In this document: positions 1-5,259 of the stretch, in pieces
Layout: each line of letters starts with the position of its first letter
How positions within the stretch are numbered: position 1 is the stretch's first letter
Assembly: GCA_019423005.1 (NCBI GenBank)
Contig: JAHZCF010000099.1
Coordinates: 23,095-29,210 of the forward strand
Reading direction: 5' to 3'
DNA from: Haemophilus sp.
GTDB lineage: Bacteria > Pseudomonadota > Gammaproteobacteria > Enterobacterales > Pasteurellaceae
Length of the DNA: 6,116 nucleotides
Notes under the pieces: model-generated
The model's input: the letters and a program-made list of their open reading frames with translations, nothing else
What the model was told of the DNA's origin: nothing
The model's database searches: none
Made by a program: the position numbers and the translations under genes

Positions 1-950
1 GCTTGTGCTACCGCCATACCATATCCTGGCGTGATGATCACAGAGCTTGCATTTTTGAGTAATTCAGCCACTTCTTCTGCGGTTGTTTCACGGTGTTCGC
101 CTTGTTCTTCATCAGAAGATACTTGAACATCATTACCAAAACCACCTGCGATAACGCTGATAAATGAGCGGTTCATCGCTTTACACATAATGTAAGAAAG
201 AATCGCACCAGAAGAACCCACTAATGCACCGGTAACGATAAGCAAGTCATTGCTTAACATGAAACCCGCTGCAGCCGCTGCCCAACCAGAATAAGAGTTA
301 AGCATTGAAACCACAACCGGCATATCCGCACCACCGATAGATGCCACTAAGTGCCAGCCGAATGCAAGTGCAATCGCAGTCATGAGTAACACTGGGAAGA
401 TATTATCTGGATTGTTTAAGAATGCTACCATCAAGAAAGCTGAAACCACTAATGCCGCTAAATTTAATTTATGGCGATGTGGCAACATTAACGCTTTTGA
501 ATTGATTTTGCCGCTTAATTTACCGAATGCCACGATAGAACCCGTGAATGTTACCGCACCGATGAAGATCCCTAAGAATACTTCAACATTATGGATATTC
601 ATTAACACAGGATCAGTTTCGTGTGTTAAGCCGTAGCTGTTAAAGCCTACGAGCACTGCTGCTAAACCTACAAAGCTGTGAAGGATCGCAACGAGTTCAG
701 GCATTTCAGTCATTTCAACTTTTAATGCACGTTGAACACCAATCACACCACCGATGATCATCGCAATAATGATCCATAATGTGCCTTCAGATTGCGGGCC
801 GAAAATGGTTGCAACAAGGGCAATTGTCATACCGACAATACCATACCAACAACCAGCTTTTGCCGTTTCATGTTTAGAAAGACCGGCTAAGCTCATAATG
901 AAAAGTAATGCAGCGATAATATAGGCTGCTTGTACTAAACCTTCTGACAT
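1..950 (-). CDS. pntB: NAD(P) transhydrogenase subunit beta, 3' end outside the window
   Basis: PntB is the beta subunit of the inner-membrane proton-translocating transhydrogenase, which uses proton entry to drive hydride transfer from NADH to NADP+. The frame was translated by hand from the ATG at 950; 316 codons are present, against about 462 residues in the family. Most of residues 1-257 is hydrophobic membrane domain II. It contains H91 in a LHSFVGLAAVLVG motif, the equivalent of the proton-channel histidine of E. coli PntB, and a GADMPVVVSMLNSYSGW stretch (about 207-223) matching conserved channel and hinge residues. From about residue 263 the NADP-binding domain III begins, and the window ends just after its glycine-rich PGYGMAVAQ motif. 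The Shine-Dalgarno GGAGAAG lies 3 bases before the ATG, directly after the pntA stop (10-base gap), so translation is probably coupled to pntA. The reading frame is open throughout; the truncation is only the window edge. Confidence 0.97.
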   Translation of the reverse strand, partial: MSEGLVQAAYIIAALLFIMSLAGLSKHETAKAGCWYGIVGMTIALVATIFGPQSEGTLWIIIAMIIGGVIGVQRALKVEMTEMPELVAILHSFVGLAAVLVGFNSYGLTHETDPVLMNIHNVEVFLGIFIGAVTFTGSIVAFGKLSGKINSKALMLPHRHKLNLAALVVSAFLMVAFLNNPDNIFPVLLMTAIALAFGWHLVASIGGADMPVVVSMLNSYSGWAAAAAGFMLSNDLLIVTGALVGSSGAILSYIMCKAMNRSFISVIAGGFGNDVQVSSDEEQGEHRETTAEEVAELLKNASSVIITPGYGMAVAQ

Positions 951-960
951 TGTCTTCTCC

Positions 961-2502
961 TTAACCTTTTCTAAACATCGCCAACATACGTTGAGTTACA
1001 CGGAAACCACCAAAGATGTTGATACTTGCCACCAAGATTGCCACAAAGGCTAATACATCAATGAAGAAGTTGCCTGTTGGTTGTCTAATTTGCAGTAATG
1101 CACCCACAATGATGATACCTGAAATCGCATTGGTTACCGCCATAAGTGGTGTGTGTAAAGCGTGGCTGACGTTCCAAACCACGTAGTAACCGACTACACA
1201 AGCCAATACGAATACAGTGAAGTGAGAAAGGAATGCCGCTGGCGCTACAGATGCAAGCCAGAGGAATAACACACCTATACCCGCCATCACACCGTATTTG
1301 ATGCGAGGATCTGCCGGTTTTTCTTCCTCTTTTTTAACCGCACTTTGTGCCGCTTTCGCTTCTTGTTTTGGTTGTGCTGACACTTGGATTTGTGCTGGTG
1401 GAATTTCTTCACCATCACGTACCACAGTCACACCGCGTAATACCACATCGTCAAAATCGATATTGATCTTGCCATCTTTTTCTTTACAAAGTAGTTTTAA
1501 TAAATTAACTAAGTTTGTACCGTAAAGTTGGGAAGATTGTGTTGGTAAACGACTTGGGAAATCGGTGTAACCAATGATTTTCACTTGGTTTTCAGTAGTT
1601 ACGACTTTACCTGCTTCAGTGTAAGCACAGTTACCACCAGTTGCAGCCGCTAAGTCCACCACCACAGAACCTGGTTTCATGGAATCAACCATTTCTTTCG
1701 TGATTAAGCGAGGAGCTGGCTTACCCGGAATCGCTGCAGTGGTAATAATGATATCCACTTCTTTCGCTTGTTCCGCATAAAGCTCCATCGCGCGACGGTT
1801 AAATTCTTCTGACATTACTTTCGCGTAACCATCGCCGCTACCGCCTTCTTCTTTGAAATCAATTTCTAAGAAAGACGCGCCCATACTTTGTACTTGTTCT
1901 TTTACTTCAGGACGAGAGTCAAAAGCACGTACAATCGCACCAAGGCTATTGGCTGCACCAATTGCGGCAAGGCCTGCAACACCCGCACCAATGACTAACA
2001 CTTTTGCTGGTGGTACTTTACCTGCCGCAGTAATTTGTCCAGTGAAGAAACTACCAAATTCATGAGCTGCTTCAATCACCGCACGATAACCAGAAATATT
2101 CGCCATAGAGCTTAATGCATCAAGCGCTTGCGCACGGGAAATACGTGGCACAGAATCCATCGCTAATACATTAATTTTTTTCGACGTGAGTTTTTTCATT
2201 AAATCCGGATTTTGTGCGCGCCAAATGAAGCTCACAAGTGTTGCACCTTCCTTCATTTGATCAATTTCTGCATCCGTTGGTGGATTCACTTTAAAAATCA
2301 CATCCGAATGCCACACTTCTGAACTTGAGCCAATTTTTGCGCCGGCATCGATAAATGCTTGGTCTTCAAAACTCGCTTTGAATCCCGCATCGTGTTCTAC
2401 GATAACGTCAAAGCCCAGTTTTAAGATCTGCTGAACCGTTTTTGGCGTCGCCGCCACACGATTTTCGCTATCAAGCAGTTCTCTAGGTACACCAATTAAC
2501 AT
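961..2502 (-). CDS. pntA: NAD(P) transhydrogenase subunit alpha
   Basis: PntA carries the NAD(H)-binding domain I and part of the membrane domain of proton-translocating transhydrogenase, and works with PntB in the inner membrane to supply NADPH. The 513 residues compare with about 510 in E. coli, with near-continuous similarity from MLIGVPREL to the RVTQRML...FRKG end. Visible features are the conserved SVPRISRAQALDALSSMAN block (about 117-135), the dinucleotide-binding loop GAGVAG at 172-177, acidic D195 after the fold's second strand (AFDSRPEV), and the TDFPSRLPTQSSQLYGTN segment (313-330). A charged Ala/Lys/Glu linker (about 376-398) precedes four hydrophobic segments at about 403-421, 427-446, 453-472 and 479-498. 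The start is supported by GAGGG 8 bases upstream and by the position of the first conserved residues. It is the first gene of the pntA-pntB operon. An uptake sequence lies inside the linker-coding DNA. Confidence 0.98.
   Translation of the reverse strand: MLIGVPRELLDSENRVAATPKTVQQILKLGFDVIVEHDAGFKASFEDQAFIDAGAKIGSSSEVWHSDVIFKVNPPTDAEIDQMKEGATLVSFIWRAQNPDLMKKLTSKKINVLAMDSVPRISRAQALDALSSMANISGYRAVIEAAHEFGSFFTGQITAAGKVPPAKVLVIGAGVAGLAAIGAANSLGAIVRAFDSRPEVKEQVQSMGASFLEIDFKEEGGSGDGYAKVMSEEFNRRAMELYAEQAKEVDIIITTAAIPGKPAPRLITKEMVDSMKPGSVVVDLAAATGGNCAYTEAGKVVTTENQVKIIGYTDFPSRLPTQSSQLYGTNLVNLLKLLCKEKDGKINIDFDDVVLRGVTVVRDGEEIPPAQIQVSAQPKQEAKAAQSAVKKEEEKPADPRIKYGVMAGIGVLFLWLASVAPAAFLSHFTVFVLACVVGYYVVWNVSHALHTPLMAVTNAISGIIIVGALLQIRQPTGNFFIDVLAFVAILVASINIFGGFRVTQRMLAMFRKG
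1316..1345 (-). repeat. DNA uptake signal sequence with full extended consensus, inside pntA
   Basis: On the minus strand the core AAGTGCGGT (1345 to 1337) is followed by T, then AAAAAA, then six free bases, then GAAAAA. This fits the extended H. influenzae pattern of core, one free base, purine plus five A/T, six free bases, purine plus five A/T, without a mismatch. The core encodes part of Ser-Ala-Val and the AT-rich tails encode Lys/Glu codons in the flexible linker between the NAD domain and the membrane domain of PntA. These sequences mark DNA for uptake by the competence machinery. It is the best-matching copy in the window. Confidence 0.93.
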
Positions 2503-2643
2503 AAATGTTTCCCTCTGGTTGATGAAATTTCAGACAAACTCACGCCTGTCCCTGTCTCTTAAATGACAAAAAGTCATGCGACGATAAATGTATCACTTAT
2601 TAAGGTTATTTGGGGAATTTTTTTAACTGGTTTTACAAGATAT

Positions 2644-2659
2644 TGTGATAGGGATCATA
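2644..2659. promoter_or_regulatory. Candidate CRP (or FNR) binding site upstream of pntA
   Basis: The plus strand reads TGTGA-TAGGGA-TCATA, nine of ten matches to the CRP half-sites TGTGA-N6-TCACA. The same bases read as GTGAT-AGGG-ATCAT, eight of ten matches to the FNR pattern TTGAT-N4-ATCAA. The centre at 2651.5 is about 150 bases before the pntA ATG. With a -10 at 2602-2597 or 2592-2587 the centre would fall near -61.5 or -71.5, both usual class I activator spacings, but those promoters are weak calls. The dyad is seen directly; the regulator and direction of control are inferred. Confidence 0.4.
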
Positions 2660-2753
2660 AAAGAATCGAGATAAACGCGTAAGGTGTTTAACTTTTAGCC
2701 TAACGCAAGATTATTCATCAGAAACTGACTAATCAAAAATAGCTGAAAAACGG

Positions 2754-2762
2754 ACCGCACTT
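2754..2762 (-). repeat. DNA uptake signal sequence beside the tldD terminator
   Basis: The minus strand carries the exact core AAGTGCGGT, followed by GTTTTT and ATTTTT tracts spaced almost as in the extended consensus (shifted by about one base). It is the only intergenic copy here and sits 20 bases beyond the tldD terminator stem. It is single rather than in an inverted pair, so it does not itself form the USS-pair hairpin known as a terminator in H. influenzae. Confidence 0.9.
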
Positions 2763-2777
2763 AGATATGAAGGAAAT

Positions 2778-2803
2778 AAAAAGCCCGATACGATTATCGG
2801 GCT
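2778..2803 (-). terminator. Rho-independent terminator of tldD
   Basis: A perfect 9-base-pair stem, AGCCCGATA (2782-2790) and TATCGGGCT (2795-2803), encloses a CGAT loop. On the minus strand the stem ends in four further T bases and then ATTT. It begins 6 bases after the tldD stop codon and points in the tldD direction. It therefore separates tldD transcription from the pntAB operon, which must have its own promoter downstream. Confidence 0.92.
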
Positions 2804-2809
2804 GTATGT

Positions 2810-4258
2810 TTAATTTGTTCCACCAACGGTGATTTCATCTATTTTCAAGGCTGGCTGACCAACGCCGACTGGCACGCTTTGGCCATCTTTGCCGCATACA
2901 CCAATACCAAGATCTAAGTCTGTTTTATCTGCGACCATAGAGACTTTTTGCATCACATCGATACCACTACCGATTAACGTTGCACCTTTAACCGGTTTAG
3001 TGATTTTGCCTTTTTCAATAAGATAAGCTTCAGATGTCGAGAACACAAATTTACCCGAGGTGATATCCACTTGACCACCACCAAAGTGCGGTGCATAAAT
3101 ACCGCGATCTACAGAAGCCACTAAATCTTCAAATTTGCTTTGCCCCGCTAACATATAGGTATTCGTCATTCGTGGCATTGGTAAATGTGCATAAGATTCA
3201 CGACGACCATTTCCTGTGGGTTTCACACCCATTAATCGCGCATTCAGTTTATCTTGCATGTAGCCTTGCAAAATCCCGTCTTTGATTAAAACATTACACT
3301 GACTTGGTACACCTTCATCATCAATAGTTAAAGAACCACGGCGGTTTTGCAATGTGCCATCATCTACAATCGTACATAATGGCGACGTCACTAACTCACC
3401 AATTTTTCCTGTAAATAAAGAGCTTTCTTTGCGGTTGAAATCCCCTTCTAAACCATGCCCCACTGCTTCATGAAGCAACACGCCAGGCCAACCTGCCCCT
3501 AATACAACAGGCATTAATCCTGCTGGCGCAGCGACCGCACTTAAATTCACAAGGGCTTGACGAACCGCTTCTTTTGCAAAATTAACGGCACGAATGTCCC
3601 CATTTACCACTTCAAAGAACCAATCTAAGCCAAAGCGTCCACCTGAACCACAGCTACCGCGCTCACGTTTACCATCTTCTTCAACAAGAACAGAAATGGA
3701 TAAACGCACAAGCGGGCGAATATCTGCAGCAAGTGTGCCATCTGTTGCGACCACTAATACTTCTTCATAAATCGAACTTAATGCTGCAGAAACATGTGTA
3801 ACACGAGGATCTTCAGATCGCGCTGTACGATCCACTAAGTGTAATAACTCGATCTTTTTCTCTTTACTTAAACTTTCTAACGGATTAATTGCTGCATAAC
3901 GCTGAACCGCATTCACCGCATTAAATGCTTGAGGCGAAATTAAATTGCCTTCTTTAATTTGTGCAATACCTTTTACGGCCTCTGCACATTGTTGTAATGA
4001 CGCTAAATTGATTTGGTCAGAATATGCAAATCCTGTTTTCTCTCCAGAAACGGCGCGCACACCAACACCGCGATCAATATGAAAGCCACCTTCTTTAATA
4101 ATGCTGTCTTCTAATACCCAGCTTTCATCTTGGCTCAGTTGAAAATAAAGATCCGCATAATCAATATGACGATGCGACATCACATCAAAAATATTAAGCA
4201 ATGATTGATGCGATAAATTGCTTGGTGCAAGTAAGGTATCTGAAACCTGTTTTAACAT
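2810..4258 (-). CDS. tldD: Metalloprotease TldD
   Basis: TldD partners with TldE/PmbA in a cytoplasmic zinc-dependent peptidase; in E. coli the pair matures microcin B17 and degrades the CcdA antitoxin. The partner gene is not in this window. The 482-residue product matches E. coli TldD (481) along its length, with long conserved runs such as DESWVLEDSIIKEG, VRLSISVLVEEDGKRERG, the GWPGVLLHEAVGHGLEGDF metal site and GRRESYAHLPMPRMTNTYML. The expected zinc ligands are present: H263 and H267 of HExxxH with E264, and C455 in GIGVCGKDGQ. The frame stays open upstream to a TTG at 4294. The ATG at 4258 is preferred because GGAGA lies 4 bases upstream and the protein then starts where E. coli TldD does. 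It lies 83 bases after rsmI on the same strand and is followed at once by a terminator. Confidence 0.97.
   Translation of the reverse strand: MLKQVSDTLLAPSNLSHQSLLNIFDVMSHRHIDYADLYFQLSQDESWVLEDSIIKEGGFHIDRGVGVRAVSGEKTGFAYSDQINLASLQQCAEAVKGIAQIKEGNLISPQAFNAVNAVQRYAAINPLESLSKEKKIELLHLVDRTARSEDPRVTHVSAALSSIYEEVLVVATDGTLAADIRPLVRLSISVLVEEDGKRERGSCGSGGRFGLDWFFEVVNGDIRAVNFAKEAVRQALVNLSAVAAPAGLMPVVLGAGWPGVLLHEAVGHGLEGDFNRKESSLFTGKIGELVTSPLCTIVDDGTLQNRRGSLTIDDEGVPSQCNVLIKDGILQGYMQDKLNARLMGVKPTGNGRRESYAHLPMPRMTNTYMLAGQSKFEDLVASVDRGIYAPHFGGGQVDITSGKFVFSTSEAYLIEKGKITKPVKGATLIGSGIDVMQKVSMVADKTDLDLGIGVCGKDGQSVPVGVGQPALKIDEITVGGTN
3084..3092 (+). repeat. DNA uptake signal sequence within tldD, plus orientation
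   Basis: An exact AAGTGCGGT core lies on the strand opposite to tldD; the flanking AT tracts match the extended consensus poorly. In the tldD frame it covers the codons for Pro-His-Phe (about 390-392), in a conserved YAPxFGGGQVD segment, so codon choice rather than protein change can account for it. Confidence 0.9.
3534..3542 (-). repeat. DNA uptake signal sequence within tldD, minus orientation
   Basis: An exact AAGTGCGGT core lies on the coding strand of tldD, in the frame encoding Ser-Ala-Val (240-242) of the conserved NLSAVAAPAG motif. The following bases are GC-rich, so the extended consensus is not met. E. coli TldD has the same residues, so the core was accommodated by synonymous codon choice. 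Confidence 0.9.
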
Positions 4259-4262
4259 TTGT

Positions 4263-4267
4263 TCTCC
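4263..4267 (-). promoter_or_regulatory. tldD: Ribosome binding site that sets the tldD start
   Basis: GGAGA on the minus strand lies 4 bases before the ATG at 4258. The upstream in-frame TTG at 4294 has GGGGAGA just before it, but that is part of the hairpin element's flank. Starting there would add 12 residues absent from E. coli TldD, so the downstream ATG is the better start. Confidence 0.85.
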
Positions 4268-4300
4268 GAAATTTATAAAAATTAATTCTGCCAAATCTCC

Positions 4301-4339
4301 CCTAGCCCCTCTTTTCTAAAGAGGTAGGATGTTTTTTTT
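4301..4339 (+). repeat. Bulged hairpin with T8 tail between rsmI and tldD
   Basis: CCTCTTT (4308-4314) pairs with AAAGAGG (4318-4324) around a TCT loop, and CCTA (4301-4304) pairs with TAGG (4325-4328) across a three-base GCC bulge. On the plus strand the stem is followed by ATG and eight T bases (4332-4339), which looks like an intrinsic terminator facing away from tldD, although no plus-strand gene lies upstream. On the minus strand there is no T tail, so it should not fully stop rsmI-to-tldD transcription. The C-rich left flank (CTCCCCTAGCC) resembles dispersed intergenic dyads I have seen in Pasteurellaceae genomes; that identity is an inference. Confidence 0.55.
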
Positions 4340-4341
4340 GG

Positions 4342-5190
4342 CTAATCTAAATTATCCAATCCAAATTGGTATAAGGCATTTTTCTTATAACCATAAAGTT
4401 CTGCCACAATCGCCGCGGCTTTTTTTAAAGGCAATTCTTTGGCAATCAAGGTGAGCGCTTTAATTGCTTGTGGTGCAAATTCGTCACTATCTTCTGATTT
4501 TGGTTTACCTTCCACGATTAACACCATCTCACCTTTCGTGCGATTCGGATCTTCACTCAACCATTGACGAAGATCACTTAATTTATCTCCTGCAATCGTT
4601 TCCCATGTTTTCGTAATTTCACGTGCAAGCACAACATAACGTTCACCACCTAATACATCTTGCATATCGGCAAGGGTATCTAAAATACGGTGGGTTGATT
4701 CATAGAAGATTAAAGTGCGGTCTTCTTCCGCAACGTTTTCTAACTTATCCTTACGCGCTTTGGTTTTCGCAGGTAAAAAACCTTCAAAGCAAAAACGGTC
4801 AGATGCGATGCCCGATGCACATAATGCCGTAATTGCCGCACAAGCACCGGGTAGTGGCACCACTTTAATGCCTGCCTCACGACATTGACGCACCAAATGA
4901 AAACCTGGATCGCTAATTAAAGGGGTTCCCGCATCTGAAATTAATGCAATATTCGTACCTTGTTTTAGCTTTTCTACCAAAATATGAGCTTTTTCTTGTT
5001 CATTGTGATCATGCAAAGCGAAAAAAGGCTTTTTGATACCATAATGACTAAGCAATAAACCACTGTGGCGCGTATCTTCCGCGGCAATTAAATCTACATG
5101 CGAAAAGGTCTCTAAAGCACGTTGTGTAATATCTTGTAAATTCCCGATTGGCGTAGCGACAATATATAAAATTCCGGTTAAATCATTCAT
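4342..5190 (-). CDS. rsmI: 16S rRNA (cytidine(1402)-2'-O)-methyltransferase RsmI
   Basis: RsmI uses S-adenosylmethionine to methylate the 2'-hydroxyl of C1402 in the ribosomal P site, fine-tuning decoding together with RsmH. The 282 residues compare with 286 in E. coli. Tetrapyrrole-methylase-fold motifs are in order: LYIVATPIGNLQDIT (8-22), AAEDTRHSG (36-44), ALISDAGTPLISDPG (82-96), VPLPGACAAITAL (111-123; E. coli has PGPCA), LIFYESTHR (160-168) and KGEMVLIVEG (219-228). The small helical C-terminal domain follows (about 238-282, with LPLKKAAAIVAELYGYKKNAL at its core). The ATG at 5190 fits the E. coli N-terminus, but the bases before it (AAGCAAACAAAA on the coding strand) hold no clear Shine-Dalgarno, so initiation may be weak or rely on A-rich sequence. 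It is divergent from lpoA and co-directional with tldD downstream. Confidence 0.97.
   Translation of the reverse strand: MNDLTGILYIVATPIGNLQDITQRALETFSHVDLIAAEDTRHSGLLLSHYGIKKPFFALHDHNEQEKAHILVEKLKQGTNIALISDAGTPLISDPGFHLVRQCREAGIKVVPLPGACAAITALCASGIASDRFCFEGFLPAKTKARKDKLENVAEEDRTLIFYESTHRILDTLADMQDVLGGERYVVLAREITKTWETIAGDKLSDLRQWLSEDPNRTKGEMVLIVEGKPKSEDSDEFAPQAIKALTLIAKELPLKKAAAIVAELYGYKKNALYQFGLDNLD
4713..4721 (+). repeat. DNA uptake signal sequence within rsmI
   Basis: An exact AAGTGCGGT core lies on the strand opposite to rsmI; the bases that follow (CTTCTTCCG) do not continue the extended consensus. In the rsmI frame it covers codons for Arg-Thr-Leu (158-160), next to the conserved LIFYESTHR motif and identical in E. 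coli RsmI, so it is again accommodated without changing the protein. Confidence 0.9.
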
Positions 5191-5259
5191 TTTTGTTTGC
5201 TTTTACATTGTGAGATAAGTAAGATCGCCCATTATTGATTTATTCATTATGGAGCGAAT
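5191..5259. promoter_or_regulatory. Divergent rsmI/lpoA intergenic region
   Basis: These 69 bases separate the two divergent start codons and must hold the lpoA promoter and probably that of rsmI. On the plus strand TTTACA (5202-5207) matches five of six -35 bases, but no good -10 lies 16-18 bases further on. TTGTGA (5208-5213) followed by the AT-rich ATTATTGAT is a second weak option. The two promoters may overlap. No operator dyad or terminator was seen. Confidence 0.4.

Larger units (their letters stand above)
2503..2781 (-). other. Non-coding region upstream of pntA, probable promoter and leader
   Basis: This stretch, between the tldD terminator and the pntA ATG, has no convincing gene in any frame. 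It should contain the pntAB promoter, but no -35/-10 pair is strong. Candidates on the minus strand are an AATAAT -10 (2715-2710) behind TTGATT with only a 15-base spacer, and a TACATT (2592-2587) or TAATAA (2602-2597) -10 with poor -35 boxes. Other visible features are a CRP/FNR-like dyad (2644-2659), a TAAAC-N9-GTTTA dyad (2672-2690), a short ATGAC-AAAAA-GTCAT hairpin (2563-2577) and a tandem CCTGTC CCTGTC on the plus strand (2545-2556). If transcription starts near 2580-2600, the leader would be about 80-100 bases. No known riboswitch class was recognised. Confidence 0.5.

Noticed and set aside
382..636. Plus-strand open frame of 84 codons inside pntB
   Set aside because: It is antisense to well-conserved pntB codons, has no ribosome binding site and shows no recognisable protein.
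2563..2577. ATGAC-AAAAA-GTCAT hairpin as a terminator or attenuator
   Set aside because: The stem is only 5 bp, AT-containing, and not followed by a T run in either direction.
3091..3285. Other short plus-strand open frames within pntA, tldD and rsmI (1298-1525, 1853-2065, 3091-3285, 4623-4832)
   Set aside because: Each overlaps a strongly supported gene on the other strand, and none has a family resemblance or start signal.
4272..4277. TATAAA on the minus strand as a -10 box for tldD
   Set aside because: It lies only about 14 bases before the tldD ATG, so transcription would start at or inside the ribosome binding site; no matching -35 was seen.
4332..4339. T8 tract as a phase-variable switch
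   Set aside because: It lies after the rsmI stop codon and well before the tldD start, so slippage would not shift a coding frame; an effect on promoter spacing is not supported.
5249..5251. ATG at 5249 as the lpoA start
   Set aside because: It is out of frame with lpoA and overlaps the GGAG ribosome binding site of the ATG at 5260.
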